From positions 18,043 to 82,042 of the forward strand of contig JAFDZM010000035.1 in assembly GCA_018266915.1 (NCBI GenBank): a stretch of DNA of 64,000 bases, written 5' to 3'. Below the pieces are notes generated by a model. That model searched no databases, had not been told where the DNA came from, and saw only the letters and a list, made by a program, of their open reading frames with translations. Source of the stretch: Bacteroidota bacterium. GTDB taxonomy: Bacteria; Bacteroidota; Bacteroidia; Sphingobacteriales; Sphingobacteriaceae. Both the position numbers and the translations under genes were made by a program. Numbering within the stretch: the first letter of the stretch is position 1; each line of letters begins with the position of its first letter. Positions 16,872 to 24,808 of this stretch are shown here, piece after piece.

Positions 16872-17396
16872 ATGATTAAACAAGCGCAAATCAAAAAGGA
16901 ATACTTGCTGCTCATTGGTAGTGTAGTGATGCTGGTGGTATGCTATCAGTTAGCATTTAAAAAGACGTTTGAAGCCTGGCACCTTCACAAACAATTGGAA
17001 ACGCAACTATCGCGATCGGCTAATACGAACTTTCAGCCAGGTTATTCAGAAAGAAAAAGCGCCAATATCAGCCGTCTACTCAATTTGTATAAGGCCGATA
17101 CTGTGAATTTCAGAAGTAATATCATCAGCAAAATTTCTTCGATAGCTGAGAAGGAAAACGTGAAACTGTCTGAAGTGCCTACCGACAACCCCGAGCTACA
17201 TAAAGAAAAACTGGTAGTAGAAAAGCTGGCTTTCGAAGGCGACTATGTTCCGCTACTGAAAACATTAAATGAACTGGAAAAAACCTCCGGCATTGGCCTG
17301 GTCAGAAGTATTGATATAAAAACGATAAATCATCATTCTAACGAAAAATATCCAAAAAAGCTGATCCTGACTATACAGTTGGTCACGCATTCTTAA
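16872..17396 (+). CDS. gspM: GspM/PilO-like inner-membrane protein, 174 aa
   Basis: Small bitopic protein: short cytoplasmic end, TM helix YLLLIGSVVMLVVCYQLAF, coiled-coil-prone region (WHLHKQLETQLSRSAN), then a ferredoxin-like periplasmic domain (KLSEVPTDNPELHKEKLVVE onward, GDYVPLLKTLNELEKTSGIG). This is the PilO/GspM pattern; PilO proteins share the phrase in which a residue group such as GDY(x)xLL precedes the helix. It is the last gene of the rightward operon and stops 19 bases from the end of gspF on the other strand. Confidence 0.75.
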   Translation: MIKQAQIKKEYLLLIGSVVMLVVCYQLAFKKTFEAWHLHKQLETQLSRSANTNFQPGYSERKSANISRLLNLYKADTVNFRSNIISKISSIAEKENVKLSEVPTDNPELHKEKLVVEKLAFEGDYVPLLKTLNELEKTSGIGLVRSIDIKTINHHSNEKYPKKLILTIQLVTHS

Positions 17397-17415
17397 ACGA
17401 TGGCAAAAAGACCGC

Positions 17416-18564
17416 TTACTGAATCGTATTACTCATCTGAAATAGTGGTAGGTACATAGAGATCAGGATAATACCCACAATTAAACCCAGGAAGATAATG
17501 ATGAGTGGTTCCATCATGCTGCTGAGTGTAGAGGTTTTGTATTCTACTTCATCCACATACTGGTCAGACACGCGTCCAAAGAAATAATCAAGCTGGTTGG
17601 TTTCTTCACCTACCTTAATCAGCTGAATAAGTTTAGATGGATACACTTTAAACTGCTCCATGCTTTGATGGAGTGGTTTACCGCGCATAATATCATTTTC
17701 TATAGCTTCGAGAGAAGATTCAATAGGATAATAACTAATCATTTGCCTGCTCAAAGAAATTGCTCTCAACAGCGGAAGTTTGGCATTAATCAGCAGGCGC
17801 ATAGAATTACAAAATCGTGCCAGGTAAATCTTTTGAACGAGATTGCCTACTACAGGTATCTTTAATATGAACCGGGAAGATAATTGTCTGAATCGCTCCG
17901 TTTTTCGGCTGCCATAAATAACTGCTACAACCAAAGCCAGCAGTATAAATCCTTTCCAAAAGTTATCTTCCAGGCCTTGTGAGATGCCCATTATCTTTTC
18001 GGTGATCCAGGGCAGCTGTCCTCCAAAGCGTTTAAAGACATCGCCAAACATGGGTACAATGAATTTCAGCATGAAAAAGACTGCTCCGAATGAAGTAGAC
18101 ATCACCACGCAGGGATAAGTGAGGGATGACACTATTTTACGTCGCTGCTTAATCTTATTCTGATAGAATTTGGCCAAGTCCAGTAATACTTCGGTAAGCT
18201 TTCCTGTTTCTTCACCGATCTGCAAACTATAAACCTCATATAAAGAAAACTTACCACTCTGTCCAACTGCTACCGAAAGCGAGCTGCCTTTTAATACATC
18301 AGCTTGTATTTGAGTAAACAGGCTCCGGTCTTTTTCTTTTTCCTGGTCAGCGGTAATGAGCTCCAGGCTGCTTTTAAGGTTAATGCCCGCTTGCAGCAAC
18401 GAACTTAGTTCCAGGTAAAAGGCTTCTTTCTTTTTGTCGTTCAGTTTATTATTGCCAAAGCTGATGTCCTTGTTCAGGAACGCTATTAGACCTCCTTCTT
18501 CTGCTTTCTTAACTGAAGGCGACTTCTTTTTATTATCGTATCTGCTCAGGTCAATTGACGGCAT
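17416..18564 (-). CDS. gspF: Inner-membrane platform protein, GspF/PilC-like, 382 aa
   Basis: Two tandem GspF domains: LELSSLLQAGINLKSSLELI near residue 50 and FCNSMRLLINAKLPLLRAIS near 250, each followed by a membrane segment, with a C-terminal TM (PLIIIFLGLIVGIILISMYL) and the ending LPLFQMSNTI seen in the family. The protein sits in the inner membrane and couples ATPase motion to the pseudopilus. It is the last gene of the leftward operon and overlaps the J-like gene by 14 bases. Length is close to the usual 400. Confidence 0.92.
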   Translation of the reverse strand: MPSIDLSRYDNKKKSPSVKKAEEGGLIAFLNKDISFGNNKLNDKKKEAFYLELSSLLQAGINLKSSLELITADQEKEKDRSLFTQIQADVLKGSSLSVAVGQSGKFSLYEVYSLQIGEETGKLTEVLLDLAKFYQNKIKQRRKIVSSLTYPCVVMSTSFGAVFFMLKFIVPMFGDVFKRFGGQLPWITEKIMGISQGLEDNFWKGFILLALVVAVIYGSRKTERFRQLSSRFILKIPVVGNLVQKIYLARFCNSMRLLINAKLPLLRAISLSRQMISYYPIESSLEAIENDIMRGKPLHQSMEQFKVYPSKLIQLIKVGEETNQLDYFFGRVSDQYVDEVEYKTSTLSSMMEPLIIIFLGLIVGIILISMYLPLFQMSNTIQ

Positions 18565-19060
18565 TGGTTATTCTGTTAATAAGGTTTACTGAACTATATG
18601 TTTTATGGTAATAATAAGGAATTTTTTCATTTTGTAACATGAGCTGAATGCCTAATTCATCCAACCTGTTTTGCTCATCATTATCACCCGGTGTAGTTAT
18701 TACCTTGCTCTCAAAGGAAGTAAGTAATGAATCATTTTTAACTTTAAAAGTATCTGTAGTTATCCCAATTCGTAATACATAATTTCCATCAAATCGATAT
18801 CTGATTAAGCGATTTTGACTTCTAAATGCAACGCCACCTGTGTCTTTCAAAACAATTTCCGCCCGGTCGAAGTCCTTCTGCAATAATTCATCCAATCGCA
18901 GCAACCGATTCATTTCCTCATGTTTAATCGTATAGCTATGATATGAATGGCTGACAATAGAAAATACGGTATAAGTAATACCAATCACGATAGCCGAAAG
19001 CAGCATGGTAATGGCTACCTCCATAATGGTAAAGGCCGATATTTTCTTATTTATCTTCAT
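18551..19060 (-). CDS. Minor pseudopilin, GspJ-like, 169 aa
   Basis: Basic leader MKINKKISA, then FTIMEVAITMLLSAIVIGIT: cleavage before Phe with Glu at mature position 5, and a hydrophobic helix. The body (LLRLDELLQKDFDRAEIVL, then RYRFDGNYVLRIGITTDTF) looks like the beta-rich head of GspJ-type minor pseudopilins, which sit at the tip. It overlaps both neighbours (14 bases each), implying tight translational coupling. GspH is the alternative. Confidence 0.75.
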   Translation of the reverse strand: MKINKKISAFTIMEVAITMLLSAIVIGITYTVFSIVSHSYHSYTIKHEEMNRLLRLDELLQKDFDRAEIVLKDTGGVAFRSQNRLIRYRFDGNYVLRIGITTDTFKVKNDSLLTSFESKVITTPGDNDEQNRLDELGIQLMLQNEKIPYYYHKTYSSVNLINRITNAVN

Positions 19061-19418
19061 TTGAAATAATCAGCTCATGTGACTCTGCTAATAATAAATG
19101 GTTTTTATCAAATGCTTTTAAATTCACTTCTAAAATCTTGTTATTGTCAGCGTAAGGTTTTACTGATTTTTCAATGGTCAAATCATGAAGCATCAGTTGC
19201 TGATTTGAACCTAAATCGGTTTCACTTATACCCTTAGCAACCTGTGATAAAACAGCCTGGGCTTTTATCTTCTGCCCGGATAAAGACATCCGGCTCACAT
19301 TAGCATAGATCATCATAGCAATGCCAAATACAGCAATAATGATGACCATAGAAACTACTACTTCCAATACCGTAGAAGCTTCTACTTTGCTAAATACATT
19401 CAATTTCCTTCTAACCAT
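19047..19418 (-). CDS. Minor pseudopilin, GspI-like, 123 aa
   Basis: Leader MVRRKLNVFSKVEA, then STVLEVVVSMVIIIAVFGIA: a prepilin helix with Glu at position 5 and Ser rather than Phe at position 1, which is seen in some minor pseudopilins. At 123 residues it has the small head of GspI. It overlaps the K-like gene by 19 bases and the J-like gene by 14. I, J and K form the tip complex in known T2SS, and here the three genes are contiguous in the order K-I-J along transcription. Confidence 0.72.
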   Translation of the reverse strand: MVRRKLNVFSKVEASTVLEVVVSMVIIIAVFGIAMMIYANVSRMSLSGQKIKAQAVLSQVAKGISETDLGSNQQLMLHDLTIEKSVKPYADNNKILEVNLKAFDKNHLLLAESHELIISNEDK

Positions 19419-20656
19419 TGCAATAGTTTTTTCTTCTTTGATGATACAGGGAGCAGAGCATTGCTTAAGTAGTACGGTGATAATGTAGTTGAACTGAGCT
19501 GTAAACCAATTAAATAGTTTTCATATAAAGTGAATGAGTTCTGGTATAAAAAGCGTTTGGAGAAAATGCTGCCATGAACAACGCAGCTGTCCTTAAAGGA
19601 AACAGCATCCTGCGAATAAATCTGTCCTGTAACCGTATCCCGTTTGCCCAGCCGAATAACCGGGTTTAGTTTACCGGGCGTCTTTTCCCATGTAAATAAT
19701 GTACCCGTAATAGTTGTCCGTACACCGATGGCTATTTGAGCCTGACCGGATAGTTTAGCAGTTTTGGATCTGATGATTCCCAGGCAAGACGGGTAGTTAA
19801 GATGACAATTCTTTCCAACAGAAATTGAATCTGATGCAAACAGCTGACAGGTACCTTTAAATCCTTCTTGGACTACAATAGCTTTTGCAAAAATCAGTAT
19901 GTTGTCCAGTTTAACGGTGCTATCCAGGGTAATGGTAGTATCTGAATGTAGAAGAATGTTACCTTTTAGCGATATTTTACTGAGCGTATAAGGCTGGTCT
20001 GCAAAGTCTAATATTTTTGTTGGTTTAATAAATGATTGGTTCAATGAATCAGTAGCAGGTAACTTATCACCTTTTATTAAAAAATACCCATTTAATACAT
20101 TGAATCTGACACTATCCAATGCCGGAAGCTTTTTATCACTGAGCAGCTTTTTACCAATAACTAAACGTTTATCACCTTCAAAGGCTTTACCGTCTACATA
20201 AGCAGTTTGAATGCCTGCTTTTGGCAGATAGGCATTTCCTTCAATTCGGGTTTTACCGCTGACCGACAATGGACGGTTATCATCAGCAATATATATTACA
20301 GCCCACTTAGTGGAGTCAATGGCGTTTGCAATGGAAAACGTTTTATAAAGGGTATCCTGTTGTACAAAAGCCTGAACAACGCCGATGCCATAGATACCCC
20401 AAAGCTTTCTTTGTAAAACAACAGAATCTGTATGAGTGCCGAATAAGTCGATTTTGGATTTTTTTAAGTAAGCAGAATCAGAACTTGTCAATAATAAATT
20501 GATACCTGAATGCAGGTTGCTGCTTAGCTTCTCATATCTGAATTTCTTTTGATATTCTGCCCTGTAAAAATAGGCTACTGCTATTAGTGCGGAACAGATT
20601 ACGCCTATTACCAAAGCGATAATAATCACTATATATAAGGCTGACGCTTTCAGCAT
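19400..20656 (-). CDS. GspK/PilX-like large pseudopilin with beta-helix-like head, 418 aa
   Basis: The N-terminus MLKASALYIVIIIALVIGVI resembles the GSALI...-type helix of GspK/PilX, which lacks the Glu at position 5, and its place next to I-like and J-like genes supports that. The rest is not GspK-like: from about residue 130 it has repeated short strands (SGKTRIEGNAYLPKAG, ISLKGNILLHSDTTITLD, FKGTCQLFASDSISVGKN, AQIAIGVRTTITGTLFTW, TVTGQIYSQDAVSFKDSC), the pattern of a bactofilin-like right-handed beta-helix. It could therefore be a tip adhesin or scaffold. The K assignment is moderate. Confidence 0.6.
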   Translation of the reverse strand: MLKASALYIVIIIALVIGVICSALIAVAYFYRAEYQKKFRYEKLSSNLHSGINLLLTSSDSAYLKKSKIDLFGTHTDSVVLQRKLWGIYGIGVVQAFVQQDTLYKTFSIANAIDSTKWAVIYIADDNRPLSVSGKTRIEGNAYLPKAGIQTAYVDGKAFEGDKRLVIGKKLLSDKKLPALDSVRFNVLNGYFLIKGDKLPATDSLNQSFIKPTKILDFADQPYTLSKISLKGNILLHSDTTITLDSTVKLDNILIFAKAIVVQEGFKGTCQLFASDSISVGKNCHLNYPSCLGIIRSKTAKLSGQAQIAIGVRTTITGTLFTWEKTPGKLNPVIRLGKRDTVTGQIYSQDAVSFKDSCVVHGSIFSKRFLYQNSFTLYENYLIGLQLSSTTLSPYYLSNALLPVSSKKKKLLQWLEGN

Positions 20657-20663
20657 AATTTCT

Positions 20664-21149
20664 TTACTGGTACTTCTTGGTCTGTTCCTTTACTTTACTT
20701 ACTGAATCTGTCGATTTAGTTTTTTTGTGAAGCAAAGGCAGCCGTTTCCAGAAAGAAGGTTTTTTGTCTGTGATTTCTAAACCGCGTTTCCAGGTTGTTG
20801 TGGTTGCTAATGAACCATCTTCTTTCCAGTTTCTCCAAATGCCGTCCTTTAATCCTTTTCTGAAATGACCTTGCTCTTTTAAGTTTTTGTTCAGGTAGAA
20901 TACAGAATACAACCCATTCAAAAGATGTCCGCTATAACCACCCTGGGTTTCATGAATAGCATTGGCACTATACCAGCAATAATGAAGGTTTGATTTTGCA
21001 GCAATATTTGATGATACCGGCAACAGTTCAGCAACGATAGTTTGTTCAGGCTCAGTGATCCTGATTTTATCTAATACATAATCCGGCATCTGCTGGCCAT
21101 GAGCTTTTATAAAGAGAAAACTAAGAACAATCAGGATGATATATCTCAT
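20664..21149 (-). CDS. Exported MORN-repeat protein, 161 aa
   Basis: Signal peptide MRYIILIVLSFLFIKAHGQQ. Between residues about 75 and 125 lie MORN/YwqK-type repeats (GHLLNGLYSVFYLNKNLKEQ, GHFRKGLKDGIWRNWKEDGS), small beta-hairpins used for protein contacts. A Lys-rich tail follows. It sits between the C-like and K-like genes (4-base overlap and 7-base gap), so it is part of the operon. No T2SS subunit I know has this form; a periplasmic adaptor or substrate-handling role is a guess. Confidence 0.7.
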   Translation of the reverse strand: MRYIILIVLSFLFIKAHGQQMPDYVLDKIRITEPEQTIVAELLPVSSNIAAKSNLHYCWYSANAIHETQGGYSGHLLNGLYSVFYLNKNLKEQGHFRKGLKDGIWRNWKEDGSLATTTTWKRGLEITDKKPSFWKRLPLLHKKTKSTDSVSKVKEQTKKYQ

Positions 21150-21646
21150 TGGGAAGATTTAATGGAAATAAATTTGGTTTTACCCGCGTAGCTGACCTTG
21201 ATTGAATCACGTAGGTTTTTAAGCAATTTTACCTGGCTTTTGGATTCACCTTCCGACAGAGTAGTATTTTGACCATTGATATTGACCAGGGTAATAAGTT
21301 TCTTGGTTGAAGGGTTTCTGATATAGCCGGAGTAGGTAATGAACGACCAGTTCATAGCTGGTTTAGTTACAGCCGGGACAACTGGATGTGCCAGCGATTT
21401 CACTGCCTTTATCGAAGTGGTATCTTTTTGTTTAACTATTCCAAACGGATCACGATAGTTTAATAATAGTTTGGCAGTGTCTTTTGGAACACTAAAATCA
21501 TTGTAGGCTTCTTTGACAATTGATATAGGTGCCTGTGCGGAAGTATCGTCATCGGCAGATACAGCTCCCAGTACACTGTAGATAATCAATCCCCAAAGGC
21601 CTGCAACAATGACGATGAGTAAGTAGGTAAGCTTTTTGTTTTTCAT
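21146..21646 (-). CDS. GspC/PilP-like inner-membrane protein, 166 aa
   Basis: One N-terminal TM (YLLIVIVAGLWGLIIYSVL), a linker with LLLNYRDPFGIVKQK, which recalls the (R)DPF motif of PilP and GspC, and a C-terminal small beta domain (WSFITYSGYIRNPSTKKLIT, then NGQNTTLSEGESKSQVKLLK) that matches the HR domain, which contacts the secretin N0. That topology and the DPF motif are the basis of the call; similarity is low. It overlaps the MORN gene by four bases and follows the FN3 lipoprotein by three. Confidence 0.7.
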   Translation of the reverse strand: MKNKKLTYLLIVIVAGLWGLIIYSVLGAVSADDDTSAQAPISIVKEAYNDFSVPKDTAKLLLNYRDPFGIVKQKDTTSIKAVKSLAHPVVPAVTKPAMNWSFITYSGYIRNPSTKKLITLVNINGQNTTLSEGESKSQVKLLKNLRDSIKVSYAGKTKFISIKSSQ

Positions 21647-21649
21647 AGG

Positions 21650-22603
21650 TTATTGTAAAACAAAACTTCTTTGGGTACTTGCAGCACTTTCATTCCCGGC
21701 AGCATCTACAGCAGTTACCATCCAATATACTTTATCATCCGAATTACCCTGATTGAAGCTATAGCTGTTGGTTGTTAGCACCATTGGAAAATTGGAGCTA
21801 TATAACGTAGTCGCATCACTTTTATAAACATATAATTTATATTTCGCTGCACCAGTTACTGTGTTCCATTGCAAACTAACAGGTAAAGGAAGCGTGGTTG
21901 CATCAGCTGGTGAAGTTAACGTAACCACTGCTGGTGGTGTATGGTCATAAGTAACCACACTGATAGCAGACCATTGCGATTGTGCGGTATCATTCTGTGC
22001 TCTTACCCGCCATTGATATACCTGGTCTTTCGGAAAAGTAAAATTGAACTGCTGACCTGGAATTACCTGGTTATATACAGCATCACTTTCATTTACAAAA
22101 TTATTGGTATCGATTTCAAGCTGGTACTTAGTTGCTCCATATAAGCTGCTCCACTGGAACACTATATTAACTTGATTGGTGATCTGGTTATTCGTAGGGG
22201 AGCTGAGTTGTACAGCCTGCTGTTTAATAGAACCCACTGCTACAGTAAAGCTGCGTGGTGTTGAGTAAGCTGTTTGTGAACTGCCGTTTTGAGCCAATAC
22301 CCACCATTGATAGTTACCAGGATTTAAATTGAAAGCAAAAGTATTCTTCTTAACAATCGTATCCAGTACCAGGTTACCCGGATTAGTAAAGCTGGCAGTA
22401 ACAACTTGCAAATGATAAGAAAGCGCATTATCTACTTCATCCCACCAGAAATTAATAGTATAGCTGGTGCTTTGATATTGATCTGAGGGAGCTTCAGGTT
22501 GGACTGTTTTCTTTGAAATAGAGGGCTCTATAATTGCATCGCACGATGAAAAAAGAGCACCAATTGCTAATAAGAGTAAAGCGGCGAAAAGATAAGGTTT
22601 CAT
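21650..22603 (-). CDS. FN3-like repeat lipoprotein, 317 aa
   Basis: Lipoprotein leader MKPYLFAALLLLAIGALFSS with Cys21 following. Three FN3-like repeats of about 90 residues are visible from the repeated core W...V..A..Y.L.V: WWDEVDNALSYHLQVV, FQWSSLYGATKYQLEIDTN, LQWNTVTGAAKYKLYVYKS. It is the first gene of the leftward operon, three bases before the C-like gene. As an outer-membrane lipoprotein encoded with a secretin system it might be a pilotin or a surface receptor for substrates; neither is shown by the sequence. Confidence 0.75.
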   Translation of the reverse strand: MKPYLFAALLLLAIGALFSSCDAIIEPSISKKTVQPEAPSDQYQSTSYTINFWWDEVDNALSYHLQVVTASFTNPGNLVLDTIVKKNTFAFNLNPGNYQWWVLAQNGSSQTAYSTPRSFTVAVGSIKQQAVQLSSPTNNQITNQVNIVFQWSSLYGATKYQLEIDTNNFVNESDAVYNQVIPGQQFNFTFPKDQVYQWRVRAQNDTAQSQWSAISVVTYDHTPPAVVTLTSPADATTLPLPVSLQWNTVTGAAKYKLYVYKSDATTLYSSNFPMVLTTNSYSFNQGNSDDKVYWMVTAVDAAGNESAASTQRSFVLQ

Positions 22604-22741
22604 TTAATACCTGATTACAAAGAAATCATATGTAAAAGTATTCATTTCCAATGACAATGACGCAAAATATTTAACGAATGATTGTAGTCGATAGTAGAGA
22701 AAACTAATATAAAAGCCGTCCAAACCGGACAGCTTATTTAA

Positions 22742-23242
22742 TCATGCAACGTTCAAAATCGTTTTTCCTCGATTCTCACGACTTTTGTATTTGATTTGCT
22801 TCACTTCATGATACTTATTTCGCGTTTCGATATATTCATACGCGGCTGAACAACTATTGATAAACCAATCAGTCCTGACGCTACATTCAATATCTATTCC
22901 GGTTATCTCTTTCGAAGTCAGCTTGTATAGTAACCTAAGAAACTTCGTAGTAATTGAACTGAGTAAACCTAGTTCGTTAACTTGCTCTATACCGAAATGA
23001 ATGGCCATGACATTGTCACTGTGATGTTCCAATCGAAGGTAGAGAACCGGGCTAATCAATTCATGAACAATTGTGCCAATGACTGACTTTTTAGTATCTT
23101 GGCGTTCTAACGTAAAACGCAATTCGTCTTTGTCGATAGTTGAAAGGAGATACTTAGCTTTTTTGAGAATGCTGAAGTATGCTTGCTTCACAGCGTCGTT
23201 GTACGCTTCGTTGTTCTGTGTTTTATGAATTTGTTCTTTCAT
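22742..23242 (-). CDS. Unknown protein, 166 aa, paired with HTH gene
   Basis: I do not recognise this protein. It is soluble, starts MKEQIHKTQNNEAYNDAVKQ and has a mostly helical first part, then LRFTLERQDTKKSVIGTIV, and a basic end (YKSRENRGKTI). It overlaps the HTH gene by four bases, so the two are coupled and likely act together, for example as a small regulatory or island-maintenance pair. No membrane segment or catalytic motif is evident. Confidence 0.6.
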   Translation of the reverse strand: MKEQIHKTQNNEAYNDAVKQAYFSILKKAKYLLSTIDKDELRFTLERQDTKKSVIGTIVHELISPVLYLRLEHHSDNVMAIHFGIEQVNELGLLSSITTKFLRLLYKLTSKEITGIDIECSVRTDWFINSCSAAYEYIETRNKYHEVKQIKYKSRENRGKTILNVA

Positions 23243-23703
23243 ATACTGTCAATATTTAGTTGTAAATGATTTATGATGATTTCAGGGAGTTGTGACCACA
23301 ACTTAAGGATAAACGACTGCTTGGAAAGGTCGGGAGCATGCTTTCGTAATTCCCAACTTCGCACTGTTGAGCCATCGACATTTAGTATCGTACCCATCTG
23401 TTTGTAGTTGCAGCCCTTACAGTGTCGTAGCTGTAGAAGCTTTCCAGCAAGGCTTTCTGTCTCGTGAGGAAATGGGTAGTATCCTAAAAACTGAATGATG
23501 GCAGGATAGAGTCGAATCTGAGGCACAGAATAATTAGTTTCCCAATGGGTTACACTATCCTCACAGACGTTCAATAGTTCCGCCACTTGTCTTTGCAATA
23601 AACACCGCTCTAGCCTGGCTTTACGGATATGCTCACCCAGCGTTTGCGGAATTGATGGATACTGGTACTTTGCAACAGCTTTCTGATATCGGTAAAAAGG
23701 CAA
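23239..23703 (-). CDS. HTH protein at the island edge, 154 aa
   Basis: An XRE-type HTH lies at about residues 22-80: TLGEHIRKARLERCLLQRQV, then AELLNVCEDSVTHWETNYSV and PQIRLYPAIIQFLGYYPFP. A second possible HTH follows near 100-120 (YKQMGTILNVDGSTVRSWEL). This architecture is common in Bacteroidota islands. The start is TTG at 23703 (MPFYRYQ), which fits the family N-terminus; upstream codons already run into comM sequence. Its promoter would therefore lie inside the comM remnant or the start is elsewhere. Confidence 0.75.
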   Translation of the reverse strand: MPFYRYQKAVAKYQYPSIPQTLGEHIRKARLERCLLQRQVAELLNVCEDSVTHWETNYSVPQIRLYPAIIQFLGYYPFPHETESLAGKLLQLRHCKGCNYKQMGTILNVDGSTVRSWELRKHAPDLSKQSFILKLWSQLPEIIINHLQLNIDSI

Positions 23704-23711
23704 TGCAGGGA

Positions 23712-24197
23712 TGTTTGTGCGGTTTTTATAACCATCCGGAAAAGGAATGCACCTGTCCGCCAGGCGCTGTACAGAAATATCTCAATAAAATTTCAGGCCC
23801 GTTGCTCGACCGTATTGATCTTCATGTAGAAGTAACTCCGGTAAATTTCTCCGAATTATCCTCCGACCGTTTAGCAGAAAAGAGCGAAGATATCCGCGAA
23901 CGTGTAATCAAAGCCCGTGATATTCAAACCGAACGCTTCGGAAACAAACCCGACTTGCATGCCAATGCACAAATGAGTCCGCAAATGGTGCGGGATATCT
24001 GCAAGATCAATGCCGCCGGGCAAACTCTTTTACAAAAGGCCATGGAAAAGCTTGGCTTGAGCGCACGGGCTTATGACCGTATCCTAAAAGTTTCACGCAC
24101 CATCGCCGACCTGGCGGGAAGCGAAGAAATAAAATTGGAGCATTTGGCAGAGGCTATTCATTTCAGGAGTTTGGACAGAGAGGGTTGGGCGGGGTAG
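23712..24197 (+). pseudogene. comM: comM (YifB), 3' fragment
   Basis: From about residue CGFYNHPEKECTCPPGAVQK onward, through ISGPLLDRIDLHVEVTPV and the Mg-chelatase C-terminal domain with SARAYDRILKVSRTIADLAG, this is the last third of ComM, a hexameric helicase that aids branch migration in natural transformation. Intact ComM is about 510 residues and reads MNPCPCG just before CGFYNHP; here the bases left of 23712 encode the HTH gene on the other strand and no ComM sequence. The fragment thus has no start or ATPase core and is presumed dead. The other part is presumably left of the window. Confidence 0.88.
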
Positions 24198-24220
24198 TTG
24201 TTGGTGACAACACCAACAAC
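24197..24220. repeat. REP-like palindrome, copy 1
   Basis: Arm GTTGTTGGTG (24197-24206), loop ACAA, arm CACCAACAAC (24211-24220); perfect 10-base stem. It overlaps the comM stop codon. Confidence 0.75.
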
Positions 24221-24254
24221 GGCGAGAAAGATAAAATTTAATCAAAAACAATAT

Positions 24255-24731
24255 ATGAAAGCATCAAAGATTTTTCTTGTTCTTTTTATATTATCAGTTT
24301 GCACTTACTGTATTGCTCAAGGTACTAGAAATGATAAACAGGTTACCATGCTTAAGGAATTTTACGCATCTTATTGTAAATTATGGGCTGCTAAACCGCT
24401 ACCACCTCCTAAGGAATTTTATAAAAAGCTTGACTCATTGCAAAAAGTATATTGCAGTCAAAAGATAAGAAAGGAGGCAAAAGATTGGTTCGATGATGAT
24501 GGACATGATCTATATACCAATGATTGGGGAATCAAACCAAGCGATGTTAAATTAATGACTGTCGTAAAAGATGTGAAGAAACCAAACGGTTATATTTTAA
24601 ATTATACAACATTATTCCACGAGGCCCCATCGAAATATGTAAGACGAAATATTACACTTTATTTGGAGTTGATAAAAACTGGCAGCGAATACAAAATCGA
24701 TTCAGTTGTAGATAAAAGCGGTGCCAAGTAA
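24255..24731 (+). CDS. Exported DUF3828-like protein, 158 aa
   Basis: Start chosen at ATG 24255 for the signal peptide MKASKIFLVLFILSVCTYCI followed by AQ. The body has MLKEFYASYCKLWAAKPLPP, a Lys-rich helix, then DDGHDLYTNDWGIKPSDVKL and paired strands (YILNYTTLFHEAPS, RRNITLYLELIKTGSEYKID), which resembles DUF3828 in layout: helix pair, NDWGI-type turn, sheet. Function unknown. It lies between two REP-like palindromes, immediately upstream of the REP transposase. Confidence 0.6.
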   Translation: MKASKIFLVLFILSVCTYCIAQGTRNDKQVTMLKEFYASYCKLWAAKPLPPPKEFYKKLDSLQKVYCSQKIRKEAKDWFDDDGHDLYTNDWGIKPSDVKLMTVVKDVKKPNGYILNYTTLFHEAPSKYVRRNITLYLELIKTGSEYKIDSVVDKSGAK

Positions 24732-24758
24732 CCCCTATCGCCCTTGTTGGTGTCCGCT

Positions 24759-24782
24759 CTTGTTGGTGTTGTCACCAACAAG
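24759..24782. repeat. REP-like palindrome, copy 2 (inverted)
   Basis: Arm CTTGTTGGTG (24759-24768), loop TTGT, arm CACCAACAAG (24773-24782). The loop is the reverse complement of copy 1. A half copy (CCCTTGTTGGTGTCC) precedes it at 24741-24755. Confidence 0.75.
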
Positions 24783-24808
24783 CCCGAGAATTTTGTATTT
24801 TAGCACAA

